This document shows positions 17,449 through 26,417 of a DNA stretch of 64,000 bases, in pieces (position 1 is the first letter of the stretch; every line of letters begins with the position of its first letter). The DNA comes from Nitrososphaeria archaeon (GTDB lineage: Archaea; Thermoproteota; Nitrososphaeria; Nitrososphaerales; JANXEG01): contig JARVKA010000001.1 in the NCBI GenBank assembly GCA_029775915.1, forward strand, positions 286,594 to 350,593. Reading direction: 5' to 3'. The notes below the pieces were generated by a model that searched no databases, had not been told where the DNA came from, and was given only the letters and a program-made list of their open reading frames with translations. The position numbers and the translations under genes are program-made.

Positions 17449-17495
17449 TATCTTGTTAAGCTAGTAAAATATGATTTATAGACTTTTCAGTTATA

Positions 17496-18626
17496 TCAAT
17501 CCCGAAGCATAACTTTATCAAGAATTTTCTCAGCCGCTTTTCTCTTTCTTTGATGTTCAATAAGGAATTCTTTCACTCTAATTGCTAACCTTGCTTTATC
17601 TTCGCCACACAGAAGTTGACCAGATTTACATGCCATGTAAATATCCATTAATTTTTTATCATCAGGTTCGAATAAAAAGTAGTAATATTGGTATATTGGG
17701 CAAATATCTGGATCTCCACCTTTAGATCTTTGCTCTTCTATTGTAGCTCTACCACCTGTAAAAGCATTCATAATCTTTCTCTCAACAACTTCAGGAGGGT
17801 CTGTGGTAAAGATTGCAGTCTCTGGTTCACTCGCACTCATCTTTCCACCTTTACCCAAACCTGGTAAGAATTTTGAGTGAATTTGAGCAGGCTTATAATA
17901 ACCAAGTTTTGGTGCTACAAATCTTGCAATTCCCCTCCAATAAGGATCTTGATCGATCGCTGCTGGTATTAAGCATGGTATATTCTTACCTTTTAAAATA
18001 CAAGGTAAGAAGCAAGGTGCAGCTTGCATAGATGGAAAGAAAATCATGCCAATATTCGTATTATTTTCAAATCCGAAAACGGCTTTTACAGTTGAAAAAG
18101 TTACATGCTTCGCAATTTCTAATGAAATTCGATATAAAGTTTTAGCAAATTCAATATTGGAAAAGATAAAGGTTTTTGATGGTGATAAGCCACATGCTAA
18201 AACATCCAAAGCATTTTCATAAGTGTATTTTAAAGATTCTTCTAACTTCATATCAGGATTGTGTAAAAACTTTTCATCATCAGTCATTTGAAAGTATAAT
18301 TCAACATCAAACTTTTCTTGAAGGTGTTGAGTAAATATCCATGGTATTAAGTGGCCTAAATGAGTATGGCCTGATGGCCCTCTACCAGTATATAAAAAGA
18401 ACTTTTCACCACTCTCATATTTATCGAGAATCCAATCTAAATCCCTATGACTAAAGAAGATCTTTCTCCTTAAAAGATAATGAAGTTCTCCAGTATGCTT
18501 CTCAATCCTCTTTAATAACTCATTAGTAATCAATTCAGTCCCAAATTCTTTAATTAATTTATTGTAATCAATCTCGCCTCTAACTTCCCAAGGTGTAACA
18601 ACAAACTCTTGTTCATTAGCTACCAT
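17496..18626 (-). CDS. trpS: Tryptophanyl-tRNA synthetase
   Basis: A class I synthetase of 376 residues with the HIGH-type motif GPSGHTHLGHLIP and the KMSKS-type motif GGKMSASEPE. It is of the archaeal/eukaryotic form, with a long N-terminal extension (FVVTPWEVRGEIDYNKLIKEFGT is characteristic). The ATG at 18626 is preferred to the GTG nine bases earlier, because GAGGTG at 18633-18638 then sits at a normal ribosome binding distance. It follows coaD by about 30 bases and leads the synthetase group pheS-pheT. Confidence 0.96.
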   Translation of the reverse strand: MVANEQEFVVTPWEVRGEIDYNKLIKEFGTELITNELLKRIEKHTGELHYLLRRKIFFSHRDLDWILDKYESGEKFFLYTGRGPSGHTHLGHLIPWIFTQHLQEKFDVELYFQMTDDEKFLHNPDMKLEESLKYTYENALDVLACGLSPSKTFIFSNIEFAKTLYRISLEIAKHVTFSTVKAVFGFENNTNIGMIFFPSMQAAPCFLPCILKGKNIPCLIPAAIDQDPYWRGIARFVAPKLGYYKPAQIHSKFLPGLGKGGKMSASEPETAIFTTDPPEVVERKIMNAFTGGRATIEEQRSKGGDPDICPIYQYYYFLFEPDDKKLMDIYMACKSGQLLCGEDKARLAIRVKEFLIEHQRKRKAAEKILDKVMLRD

Positions 18627-18658
18627 GCATAACACCTCTAATATATTCCATCAAATCT

Positions 18659-19159
18659 TTACACATCTATAAAAGTATTAGATCGATTGGAAATAACCCT
18701 TCCTTCTTCATCGATTTCACCACACTTTATACGAGTAGTAGATATCGGCTTACCATTTTCAGCCAAAACCATTTTTACAATAACAACCTCTAAAGGCTTT
18801 AAACCCATCTTTCTTCTTAATTCATTAGCTATCTTAACTCTACCCGCTGTTTCTTCACTAACGACTATTCCTTCAACATCTTTAGTAAATATTTCAGGGC
18901 CAAAATAATCATTTAATTGGGATATTTTATAGCATCTATTCGGAAAAGATTCATTTAAGAACTTTTCAAGATTCATTAACCTTTCTTCATAATTATGTTC
19001 AAGCTTTTTACCCTCAACATTAATAGCAAAGTTATCTGATGCGAGACCTATCAAAACAAATTCACCAACTTCAAAAGCTTTTGTAAGTAAAGCCTTATGA
19101 CCTTTATGAATACGATCAAAAACCCCTCCTACAGCAACGATTTTGAACCGATTGTTCAT
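18659..19159 (-). CDS. coaD: Phosphopantetheine adenylyltransferase, archaeal type
   Basis: 166 residues of the archaeal/eukaryotic CoaD group. The nucleotidyltransferase HxGH motif is in GGVFDRIHKGHKALL, and the second motif ISTTRIK is near the C-terminus. It would join 4'-phosphopantetheine and ATP to dephospho-CoA in coenzyme A synthesis. It is the first gene of a minus-strand run with trpS, pheS and pheT. The divergent gene on the other side is methionine aminopeptidase, with 104 AT-rich bases between them that must hold both promoters. Confidence 0.93.
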   Translation of the reverse strand: MNNRFKIVAVGGVFDRIHKGHKALLTKAFEVGEFVLIGLASDNFAINVEGKKLEHNYEERLMNLEKFLNESFPNRCYKISQLNDYFGPEIFTKDVEGIVVSEETAGRVKIANELRRKMGLKPLEVVIVKMVLAENGKPISTTRIKCGEIDEEGRVISNRSNTFIDV

Positions 19160-19263
19160 TTATACTATTTTAATTATTTAATTAGATAATAATAAATCAT
19201 TTTTAACTTAAATGTATTGATAAATGCTATTTAATCCCTTTTACATTATTCGGTTAGAGAGTT

Positions 19264-20157
19264 ATGCTGTTAATTGAGGAGCAAATTAAAGCTGGTAAAA
19301 TTACATCGGAAGTGAGAAATGAAGTAATCAAAAAGGTATCTGTTGGAATGAGACTTTTAGATTTATGTGAATTTGTGGAAAGAATGATTGAGGAGAAGGG
19401 TGGTGAGCCAGCCTTTCCTTGCAATGTGTGTTTAAATCACATAGCTGCTCATTATACACCTTCCATTGATGATGAAAGTGTTATTCATGATGGGGATGTT
19501 GTGAAGATCGATATTGGTGTGCATATTAAAGGTTATATTGCAGATACAGCTATCACAATATCCTTTAATCCGAAGTTTGATAGCATGGTTCAAGCGGTTA
19601 ATGAAGTTTTAAAAGAGGTTATAAAAGTGGTAAAAGCTGGCACTCGAGTTGGCGAGTTAGGAAGAATCGTTGAAGAAGGTGCTCGTAAAAGAGGTTTTAA
19701 GCCTATATCAAATCTTAGTGGCCATTCGATTGAACCATATAAAATTCATGGGGGTTTATCAATACCCAATGTATGGGTACCTAGCACTTCAGAATTAAAA
19801 GCTGGTTCAATATATGCAATTGAGCCTTTTCTTACCACCATAGATGGTGCTGGTTTAGTAATTAATGGGAATATTACTAATATTTACAGCCTTATAACGA
19901 GAAAGAGAACTCAAGATAAAGATTTGGATGAGTTTATAAATATTATATGGTCTAAATGGAAAACATTACCATTCACACCTCGCTATTTTAAAGATGTGAT
20001 TAAGAAAAAGAGTTTAGATATGATGTTAAATAAGCTTGTGAAATTAAAGATTTTAAGAGCTTATCCTATACTCGTTGAAGCTAATGGTAAGTGTGTAGTT
20101 CAAGCTGAACATACAATTATGCCTACAGATAATGGAGTAATTATCCTCACTCAGTAA
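19264..20157 (+). CDS. map: Methionine aminopeptidase, type II
   Basis: 297 residues with all five metal ligands of the pita-bread fold: two aspartates in VKIDIGVHIKGYIADTA, the histidine in LSGHSIEPYKIH, the glutamate in YAIEPFLTT and the last glutamate in VQAEHTIM. The insert between about 190 and 260 (helical, RKRTQDKDLDEF) is the type II subdomain, normal for archaea. It removes initiator methionine from new proteins. The stop codon overlaps the end of the zinc-ribbon gene on the other strand by eleven bases. Confidence 0.95.
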   Translation: MLLIEEQIKAGKITSEVRNEVIKKVSVGMRLLDLCEFVERMIEEKGGEPAFPCNVCLNHIAAHYTPSIDDESVIHDGDVVKIDIGVHIKGYIADTAITISFNPKFDSMVQAVNEVLKEVIKVVKAGTRVGELGRIVEEGARKRGFKPISNLSGHSIEPYKIHGGLSIPNVWVPSTSELKAGSIYAIEPFLTTIDGAGLVINGNITNIYSLITRKRTQDKDLDEFINIIWSKWKTLPFTPRYFKDVIKKKSLDMMLNKLVKLKILRAYPILVEANGKCVVQAEHTIMPTDNGVIILTQ

Positions 20158-20338
20158 TTGGCTTTTCTGTATAGATATAAGTAATAATCATAGTGCCATT
20201 ACACTTACCACACTTACCCGATCGCCTATATACATAATCTCCATCTTGAAAAAATCTTTTACTCTTTAAGCCGCATTGAGTACACTCTTCAATTGTATAA
20301 ACTGGTGCTTTTACTTCTTTATTGTATGAGCGCTTCAA
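20147..20338 (-). CDS. Small zinc-ribbon protein
   Basis: 63 residues with two CxxC knuckles: CTQCG and CGKCNG, a rubredoxin-like zinc ribbon common among small archaeal proteins. The protein is basic at the N-terminus. The start is a TTG at 20338, supported by a strong GGAGGT ribosome binding site six bases upstream. It is translated after DUF1512: the binding site lies immediately next to the DUF1512 stop codon. No function can be assigned; RNA or protein binding is usual for such ribbons. Confidence 0.75.
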   Translation of the reverse strand: MKRSYNKEVKAPVYTIEECTQCGLKSKRFFQDGDYVYRRSGKCGKCNGTMIITYIYTEKPITE

Positions 20339-20344
20339 ATATTT

Positions 20345-20350
20345 ACCTCC
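20345..20350 (-). promoter_or_regulatory. Strong ribosome binding site of the zinc-ribbon gene
   Basis: GGAGGT on the minus strand, six bases before the TTG start at 20338 and directly after the DUF1512 stop codon. It decides the TTG start and indicates coupled translation. Confidence 0.7.
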
Positions 20351-21481
20351 TTATTGACCGATTCCTAATGTGTTCCCTACACCAATTATGAATACCTTAT
20401 CTCCAACACTCGTTTTTTCATCTAAAATTCGCTTTATTATCCCAATTACTTTATCAGTAGCTTCAGCAATTTCTCTCCTCATAACGGTGATAGCATCAAT
20501 TATCGATTCTTTAATTACAATTGCATATAATGGTATGCGATGCTTCGTTGCAACTTCTTCAATCTTAAATCTATCTACACCAATACCACCTATAGCTGCA
20601 CCAATACCCTCTGCAATATCACCAGTCTTTTCACCCTCTAACTTTAAAGCTGCATCTATCATCACTATAGCATTCGGTTTCAAACCCATTTCTTCAATTA
20701 ACTTTTCTACAACAGTTCCTATTTGACCAACATTACCAGCAGGCCCTTCAGCTTTAATTAAATATAAAGATCTACCATTAAATTCAGACTCACTCATTAC
20801 CGTATCTTTCCCTATTATTTTTTTCTCACAATTAATCATTAATTTACCAGCTACCATAGCACCAATACCATCACCTATTGGTTGGGCCAATTTGAATGCA
20901 TCAATCGCTTTCATTAAAGCATCAGCTTCTTGAAGAATGATTGGCATAACCATTTGTAATTGTATAAGTACGTATAAACTCATAGTTCTCTTACCAAGAA
21001 GGTAATAATGCCTTACAATTTTGTAAATATAGTTAAGTGCAGTCGTTGCCTCTAAAATATTCTCAGCAGCACTCATTTTAACTGGATCGGTTATAGTTAT
21101 CATTTTTCTAACTTCACTTCTCAATCTATCATCTCTTAAAGTTATAATATGCTCAATCTTCTTCATAATCCCTGAAGGATCGGTATCAACAGGTAAGATT
21201 GTGAAGTATTCTAAGAATTGATCTATACGCTCAGTAGGATCACTTGATGTTTTGCATACATTAGCAAAGTAGTCTATAGCCTCCTTTCTCGACTTATCCT
21301 TCATCATCTTCAATTTATTTAAAGAGCGGCCTATTTCATTCAAAACCATCCATGTTTGAAACTTTTGCCCATAAAGAATGAAAAGAATGAAGGGTGCGTA
21401 AAAGAGTAAAAAGTATAATGTAGGATTATCACTAAAAATATTCTCTCCAGGCCAAGTTAATAGGGGGAGTAATTCTAACAT
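20351..21481 (-). CDS. DUF1512 family protein with N-terminal membrane helix
   Basis: 376 residues matching the archaeal DUF1512 family. A hydrophobic helix (about 22-42, LYFLLFYAPFILFILYG) anchors the N-terminus. A helical central region follows, then a soluble C-terminal domain containing GRSLYLIKAEGPAGNVGQIG and a glycine-rich GDIAEGIGAAIGGIGVDR segment. The end, KVFIIGVGNTLGIGQ, is conserved. The function is not known. The gene is the first of a pair with the zinc-ribbon gene and is separated from 5S rRNA by about 150 bases. It is restricted to archaea as far as I know. Confidence 0.85.
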   Translation of the reverse strand: MLELLPLLTWPGENIFSDNPTLYFLLFYAPFILFILYGQKFQTWMVLNEIGRSLNKLKMMKDKSRKEAIDYFANVCKTSSDPTERIDQFLEYFTILPVDTDPSGIMKKIEHIITLRDDRLRSEVRKMITITDPVKMSAAENILEATTALNYIYKIVRHYYLLGKRTMSLYVLIQLQMVMPIILQEADALMKAIDAFKLAQPIGDGIGAMVAGKLMINCEKKIIGKDTVMSESEFNGRSLYLIKAEGPAGNVGQIGTVVEKLIEEMGLKPNAIVMIDAALKLEGEKTGDIAEGIGAAIGGIGVDRFKIEEVATKHRIPLYAIVIKESIIDAITVMRREIAEATDKVIGIIKRILDEKTSVGDKVFIIGVGNTLGIGQ

Positions 21482-21635
21482 TCCACTTGCGCACCAATAA
21501 ATTAGCTTTTTATTAACGCACGTTGTATTAATGGTTAACGCTCCTTTAAAAGTATTTTAACCATTCTTTTCAACTAAAATCATCATTAAAATTGTAAAGT
21601 TTCACAATGAGCTTAAGGATAAAAATAAGTAGAGG

Positions 21636-21750
21636 GCGCCGGCACTACTGCTTCGCAAGGGCTTCCGCACCTTACTAACACAGTAGCGACGCACGGTTTG
21701 ACTTCCGGGTTCGGAATGAGTCCGGGTCGGACCCGTGCGCTATGGCCGGC
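21636..21750 (-). rRNA. rrf: 5S ribosomal RNA
   Basis: On the minus strand the terminal helix GCCGGC pairs with GCCGGC. Inside are the loop B/C signatures CCGGACTCATTCCGAACCCGGAAG and the 3' arm GGTGCGGAAGC. Length about 115, typical. It is not next to 16S or 23S genes in this window, so the rRNA genes are unlinked here, a state seen in many archaea. A TATA-like stretch (ACTATAATG) about 20 bases upstream could be its promoter. Confidence 0.95.
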
Positions 21751-21789
21751 TGATTATTACTTTCATTATAGTAAAAAATAAGCTTTTCC

Positions 21790-22320
21790 TTAACGTGAAA
21801 CATACTTATTACCTTTAATATAAAATCTTAATAGCGAATCCTTAGCTTTCGTTACCCCTATCCTTTTACTACACTCTATTGATTGAGGTTTCCAACCATC
21901 ATCCACTATTGTAATATCTGAATTTATAACATTCTTACCATCATCTTCAATTCTCGTAATCCCAAGTGCAGCACAAAGCTTACCGGGACCATTTGTTGGC
22001 TTATTTATATTGCATAATGGTTCTGCAGCCCTTATAAGTACAGCTTCACCTTTTTTAGTCACGATATTCATACAACTTTGGCGATGTATTGTATAAACAT
22101 AAAGAGTTCCAGGACCTTTAAACATAGATTGATTCCTCTTAGTTTGACCTTTATAGGAGTGTGATGCTGGATCTCCAATAAGATAAGCTTCGGTCTCAAC
22201 GATACGGCAAGCTTTAGCTTTATCATACTTTTTACATATTATAATCTTTCCTAACAATTCTTTTGCTACCGTGATTGTATTACGATTATAAAATTCATTA
22301 CTCAATTGTTTGAGATTCAT
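21790..22320 (-). CDS. 3-methyladenine DNA glycosylase, AAG/MPG family
   Basis: About 176 residues of the AAG fold: EFYNRNTITVAKELLGK at the start, VETEAYLIGDPASHSYKGQT with the catalytic glutamate of the IVETEAY motif, GTLYVYTIHRQSCMNIV, and VLIRAAEPL. It removes alkylated and deaminated purines from DNA. The ATG at 22320 overlaps the last base of the uracil-DNA glycosylase stop codon (TGATG), so translation is coupled; a TTG three bases earlier is less likely. With the UDG it forms a two-gene base excision repair unit. Confidence 0.93.
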   Translation of the reverse strand: MNLKQLSNEFYNRNTITVAKELLGKIIICKKYDKAKACRIVETEAYLIGDPASHSYKGQTKRNQSMFKGPGTLYVYTIHRQSCMNIVTKKGEAVLIRAAEPLCNINKPTNGPGKLCAALGITRIEDDGKNVINSDITIVDDGWKPQSIECSKRIGVTKAKDSLLRFYIKGNKYVSR

Positions 22321-22895
22321 CAAGTTCCATCCCTTGAGTATTTCAATCTCTCTAATTCCATTTTAATATTCACGATATCTTCTTGAATTATACTTTTTAA
22401 TTTTGGATTATAAATAGCTGCAGCTGGATGGTATGTTGAGATAAAATTAAAACCATTCTTCTCAATCAATCTTTTATGAACACTTGATACCGATTTTTTG
22501 CCCAATAAAGTTTGTACCGCAGTATTGCCTAATAAGCAAATAATTTTAGGTTTAATGAGTCTCAATTGCCTCTCTAAATATGGCTTACACAAATCTCTTT
22601 CTTTATCAGTTGGTGGTCGATTTCTAGGCGGTCTGCACTTTACAACATTTGTAATAAATACATGCGCTCTTTGAATACCAGCATTCTTTAAAAATTCATT
22701 TAAAAGCTTTCCCGCTGCACCAACGAATGGTTTACCTTGCCGATCTTCTTCAGCACCCGGTCCTTCTCCTATAAAAACAATTTCAGCATCTTCTGGCCCC
22801 TCTCCCGGAACTGGATTTATTCTCGATTTTGAAAGTTCACACAATTTACAATTTTTAATCTCTTCAGCGATTTTCGCAAGGCTATCTAAATACAT
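22320..22895 (-). CDS. Uracil-DNA glycosylase, type IV with iron-sulfur cluster
   Basis: 191 residues. Motif A is [17 protein letters not shown] (43-59) and motif B is STYHPAA near residue 155. Four cysteines in the pattern of the 4Fe-4S cluster are at 16, 19, 87 and 103 ([20 protein letters not shown]). These assign it to family 4, common in thermophilic archaea and bacteria, which removes uracil from single- and double-stranded DNA. The gene lies upstream of, and coupled to, the alkylpurine glycosylase. It probably shares a promoter near 22900-22930. Confidence 0.95.
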   Translation of the reverse strand: MYLDSLAKIAEEIKNCKLCELSKSRINPVPGEGPEDAEIVFIGEGPGAEEDRQGKPFVGAAGKLLNEFLKNAGIQRAHVFITNVVKCRPPRNRPPTDKERDLCKPYLERQLRLIKPKIICLLGNTAVQTLLGKKSVSSVHKRLIEKNGFNFISTYHPAAAIYNPKLKSIIQEDIVNIKMELERLKYSRDGT

Positions 22896-23061
22896 CTAAA
22901 TAAAATAAAAAGTTTAATAATATTTAAAAAGCTTGGGATTTTCTTTAATTTCTCTTTGGAGAAATGAAAAGAATATTGGAGATTTAGAAAAAGCTTAATT
23001 TCATAGTATTTATAATGGGATATGGGAATCTAAGCTTTATTGATAATAAAATAAGTTTGTT

Positions 23062-23769
23062 TTACTTTCTTTTTCTCATTCTAACTATAGCTGTGATTAT
23101 AATCATGATTAAAATTATCGGTATGATCGTTGTTAAATTTAACCAACCAATTCCCGGTATTGATATTGGCACTTCAATAGGAGTAGTTGTTGGTTTTGTT
23201 GGAGAAGTTGTTGGTGTTACTTCTGGTACTACTTGAATCGATTCGATGCGTTGCCTTAACTCCTCAAATATTGGTAATGTTTCATTAAGCGTGATTAAAG
23301 TCATCGCAGCTTCTTGTTGAGCCCAGAAGAGCTTTCTATCAATTACAAAAGCTACCTTCCAATCACCACGTTTTTGAGTTAATAATGCTGCCATTTCTCT
23401 ATCGATTTTAATTGCTTTACCAGTTGCTTTAGGTACGATATTCGCTTCTATATCAAAGAAAGCGATTGCAAGATTCTTCCCCTTAATCTCTTTTATCTTT
23501 AAATTGTTTATTTTGTATGAAGTCATTGGATACTCAATTAAAGCAGCTTCAACAAAGTTTTTATATTCTTCAAGATTTGCAATATTCTCATTAATATACT
23601 CCAAATCTACAGTATTCAAATAGGCTTTTATACTACCTTGCTTACATGCATCATAATAATCTATTAATGCTTGATTTGGAGTTTGTGCTGCGTAAACATT
23701 TAACATTGGTATTGAAATAATTATAAGTGTTATAATGATTAAAATTGATTTAATATTCATCATCTTCAC
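23062..23769 (-). CDS. Secreted/membrane-anchored protein of unknown function
   Basis: 235 residues. A signal peptide occupies residues 5-27 (SILIIITLIIISIPMLNVYA). A compact domain of about 130 residues, beginning ALIDYYDACKQGSIKAYLNTV, resembles NTF2-like or DUF4878 folds. A Thr/Pro-rich linker (about 180-200) and a C-terminal transmembrane helix (WLNLTTIIPIILIMIIITAI) ending in RMRKRK follow. So the domain faces outside and is tied to the membrane. It overlaps the large gene before it by four bases (ATGA). No function assigned; the three-gene context suggests an envelope assembly. Confidence 0.65.
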   Translation of the reverse strand: MKMMNIKSILIIITLIIISIPMLNVYAAQTPNQALIDYYDACKQGSIKAYLNTVDLEYINENIANLEEYKNFVEAALIEYPMTSYKINNLKIKEIKGKNLAIAFFDIEANIVPKATGKAIKIDREMAALLTQKRGDWKVAFVIDRKLFWAQQEAAMTLITLNETLPIFEELRQRIESIQVVPEVTPTTSPTKPTTTPIEVPISIPGIGWLNLTTIIPIILIMIIITAIVRMRKRK

Positions 23770-25988
23770 ACCCAGAAGTATACTATTAAATAGATTTTGT
23801 AATTATTAACCTCAAATCCCGTATTATCTGTTGCAGTTACCGTTATCACAATTGGTATGAACCTTTCCTCTGCTCGATTTATCTTCTCAACCTTAGATAG
23901 GTATTCAAGATTTCCTTTCCAGATATTCGTTGCTGCATTAAAAGTTAGGCTTAAGCCTGCTGTTACTTGACCGATTACTGGGAGTTTATCAGTAACTAAT
24001 GTTACAGCGCCTACAGCGGTTTGGGCTAGAGTTATCCCAAATACACCCCACTCAGCAACCTTCTCCAAAGTAGTCTTCCCCCCTTTCCGAGTGACTTGCA
24101 AGTAACCCTTTGGGAGGTCTTCAGCTGCAGTAGAATAAGCCCCACTTACGCCATCATAAAATGTATATCCGCTCCAAACTTTAGATACTCTCTCCCAATT
24201 CTTTAAAGCTCTTTGAACTGCTAACACATTCGCATACGCTTCACCTACATCTCCTTCACCTAGCAACCTCTTTATTCTAAAAATGGCTTGAGAGCCACTC
24301 TCTGCTTTTTTAAGAGCTTCGATCTTCTTTTCAAGTCCGAAACTAATAGTATCCATTACCAATGATTTTAAAGTAGCACTTTTTTGTATTGACCACATCG
24401 ATAAACCTTCAATCTCTCCAACCAAGTCAAAGTTGCCTATATTATCAGGCGCTTTATAGCCTATCTTAACCTCCTCTTCAGGCTTAAGTGTTAAGTAAAT
24501 GGTATATGCCCAATCTTTATTAGCCTCTCTAATAAGTCCAGTTTTTACGCTTAAAACTACTCTTATCGGTTTATCTTTATTGTCTGGATCAATTACTTTT
24601 AATTTAAATACTCTCTCAGTACCCTCTTGAACTTGCTCAGCATCGCCCGGTATAATTATTATAATTGGTGCAGCATCCAACAAGTTAGCTGTGAAGATAA
24701 CTTTATCACCAATAGGCCTTCCTGTAGTTGCATTAACCAATTGGAATTCAATCTTTTGAGTTGAGTTAAACTTTAAGCCTTTATTTGGCCCCATCGCTCC
24801 TTTAGTCATTACATGAAAACTAGCTAAGCCAGAGCTCGGTTTGGCTCTAATTGATGATACGAGGGTTGAAGAACCTTCTATGTGAAAGCCTATAGGAGCG
24901 TTATCCCCTTCAACTATTCTACCAACCACATAAACCAATTGATATGGATCTATATTTGGATCTCCGCCTTCAGCCTTAACATTGGCTAATATGAGAAAGT
25001 TTGAATCTCTTGGTGTGCCAGTATTGAATATACCATTATTATAAACAGTTATACTCGTTTTCGATAGGGAGAGTGTATATTTAAGAGGTTTTGTCTCATT
25101 CTTCTTTGGTGTTGGTGTTGGAGTTGGTGTTTGTTTAGCAAACTTTCCATACTCTTTTTCATTAATTACAATCTCTGTTGAGCCGAGCTTTACTTCAACT
25201 TGTTTCGGCTTAAACTTAAAGCTCTTTAAAATATCCTTAGCTTCAGCCCATGCTTTATCAATAGCCTCTTTAGCTAACTTCTTACACTCAGATTGAACTG
25301 AAGGAAGTTTTTCCTTTTCTTCACCTTCATATACTCTAAATCTTGGTTGAGGATTATTAACAATATAATTATAAGATAGAGATAAATATTTACCATTAAC
25401 AAAAGCTTCTAAAAAGAGGCGAATCTCCCCTTTAGGATAATATTCATTATACCACTTCTTAACATTGTTATCATATCCCCTCTCATATGTGACGGCTTCC
25501 AATTTTTCTATCACAAGCTTTTTTCCATAAGTTAAGCCAAAGTAGCTAAGAATATCAGAATCTGCCATTGATGTAGTAACTGAAATCTTTTGCCAAGGTG
25601 AGTCTGACGCCTTATAATCTTTAAGCTTATAAGCAATCTCTTCATCAACTTTGCTTTGACCCCAAGAACTTGGATAAAAAATCCGGAATTTAATTGTCTC
25701 ATCATTTGTTGGTGGTTTATTCCACCATAATTCAAACACACCTTTCCAAGGATTCTCAACTTTAAGATCTACAATTTTCCAATCTGGTCGAGATGGAAGT
25801 TTATACTCAAATTCTACTGGAATTACGGTAAATGTTCTTTTAGCCCATGCAAGTTCATATTTAAATTTATTATCGTTAGGGTCGAACCATTGAAATCTCA
25901 TAACAATACCAATTGCATCAGGTTTATCAACGAAAGGATATCCATAAGAGAGAGTAAAGATGATTTTATCTGAACCATCATATTTCAA
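23766..25988 (-). CDS. Large extracellular beta-rich protein, main part of a frameshifted gene
   Basis: 740 codons from a TTG. The first 250 residues are beta-rich (WKIVDLKVENPWKGVFELWW). A short helical segment is followed by a TPTPTPTP linker near 285, then Ig-like or CARDB-like strands (KLKVIDPDNKDKPIRVVLSV) and a helical, alanine/glycine-rich region (GVFGITLAQTAVGAVTLV) towards the end. There is no signal peptide of its own. The upstream 106-codon frame has one and stops in the middle of a predicted strand. Adding one T after base 25988 would join the two frames into about 847 residues. I do not recognise the family. The stop overlaps the start of the 235-residue gene. Confidence 0.55.
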   Translation of the reverse strand: MKYDGSDKIIFTLSYGYPFVDKPDAIGIVMRFQWFDPNDNKFKYELAWAKRTFTVIPVEFEYKLPSRPDWKIVDLKVENPWKGVFELWWNKPPTNDETIKFRIFYPSSWGQSKVDEEIAYKLKDYKASDSPWQKISVTTSMADSDILSYFGLTYGKKLVIEKLEAVTYERGYDNNVKKWYNEYYPKGEIRLFLEAFVNGKYLSLSYNYIVNNPQPRFRVYEGEEKEKLPSVQSECKKLAKEAIDKAWAEAKDILKSFKFKPKQVEVKLGSTEIVINEKEYGKFAKQTPTPTPTPKKNETKPLKYTLSLSKTSITVYNNGIFNTGTPRDSNFLILANVKAEGGDPNIDPYQLVYVVGRIVEGDNAPIGFHIEGSSTLVSSIRAKPSSGLASFHVMTKGAMGPNKGLKFNSTQKIEFQLVNATTGRPIGDKVIFTANLLDAAPIIIIIPGDAEQVQEGTERVFKLKVIDPDNKDKPIRVVLSVKTGLIREANKDWAYTIYLTLKPEEEVKIGYKAPDNIGNFDLVGEIEGLSMWSIQKSATLKSLVMDTISFGLEKKIEALKKAESGSQAIFRIKRLLGEGDVGEAYANVLAVQRALKNWERVSKVWSGYTFYDGVSGAYSTAAEDLPKGYLQVTRKGGKTTLEKVAEWGVFGITLAQTAVGAVTLVTDKLPVIGQVTAGLSLTFNAATNIWKGNLEYLSKVEKINRAEERFIPIVITVTATDNTGFEVNNYKIYLIVYFWV

Positions 25989-26305
25989 TAAATAATTACA
26001 GGATCTTTGAGTTTTGCACCACTAATTTCTACAGCTCCCAATTTCGTATACCAACCAGTTGTAGAATCTAATACAATTGTGTTTGTGAATTGCTTGATTA
26101 CTGGATCATTTATGGTTACTTCAATTTTAAAAGGTTTACCGAAGTGAGTAGAATCGGGTGCTTGAACATCTATTGGTCGTTGCGCTGAAAAGGCTAAAAA
26201 TATTGGAGAGAAAGCTACTAAGCCGATTGAAAGTAGTAAGATTGGAACAAATAATAATGATATTAATCTGCACCTATTGAACTTTTTCTTAATAATACCG
26301 CTCAT
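25985..26305 (-). CDS. N-terminal piece of the frameshifted secreted protein
   Basis: 106 codons. Residues 13-40 form a signal peptide (LISLLFVPILLLSIGLVAF, ending near SAQ). The remaining 65 residues look like the first strands of an Ig-like domain (FGKPFKIEVTINDPV). The frame stops at KDPVIIY followed by TGA. With one more base the same strand continues as LKYDGSDKIIFTL in the next frame. It is better read as the start of the 740-codon gene than as a separate protein. A translationally coupled separate gene (TTGA overlap) is the alternative. Confidence 0.5.
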   Translation of the reverse strand: MSGIIKKKFNRCRLISLLFVPILLLSIGLVAFSPIFLAFSAQRPIDVQAPDSTHFGKPFKIEVTINDPVIKQFTNTIVLDSTTGWYTKLGAVEISGAKLKDPVIIY

Positions 26306-26417
26306 TGCATAACTGCAAAGTAAAGCACTATTTAAATTTTATTAAAGCATATTTAAATGGCTTTGTAAATTAAATAAAAATCAATCATAATTTAACAATT
26401 TTATCAAAAGTTTATTT

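Noticed and set aside
23015-23236. Plus-strand frame of 73 codons, hydrophobic
   Set aside because: It is antisense to the C-terminal membrane helix and linker of the 235-residue gene, and the opposite strand has a signal peptide and a coherent domain structure.
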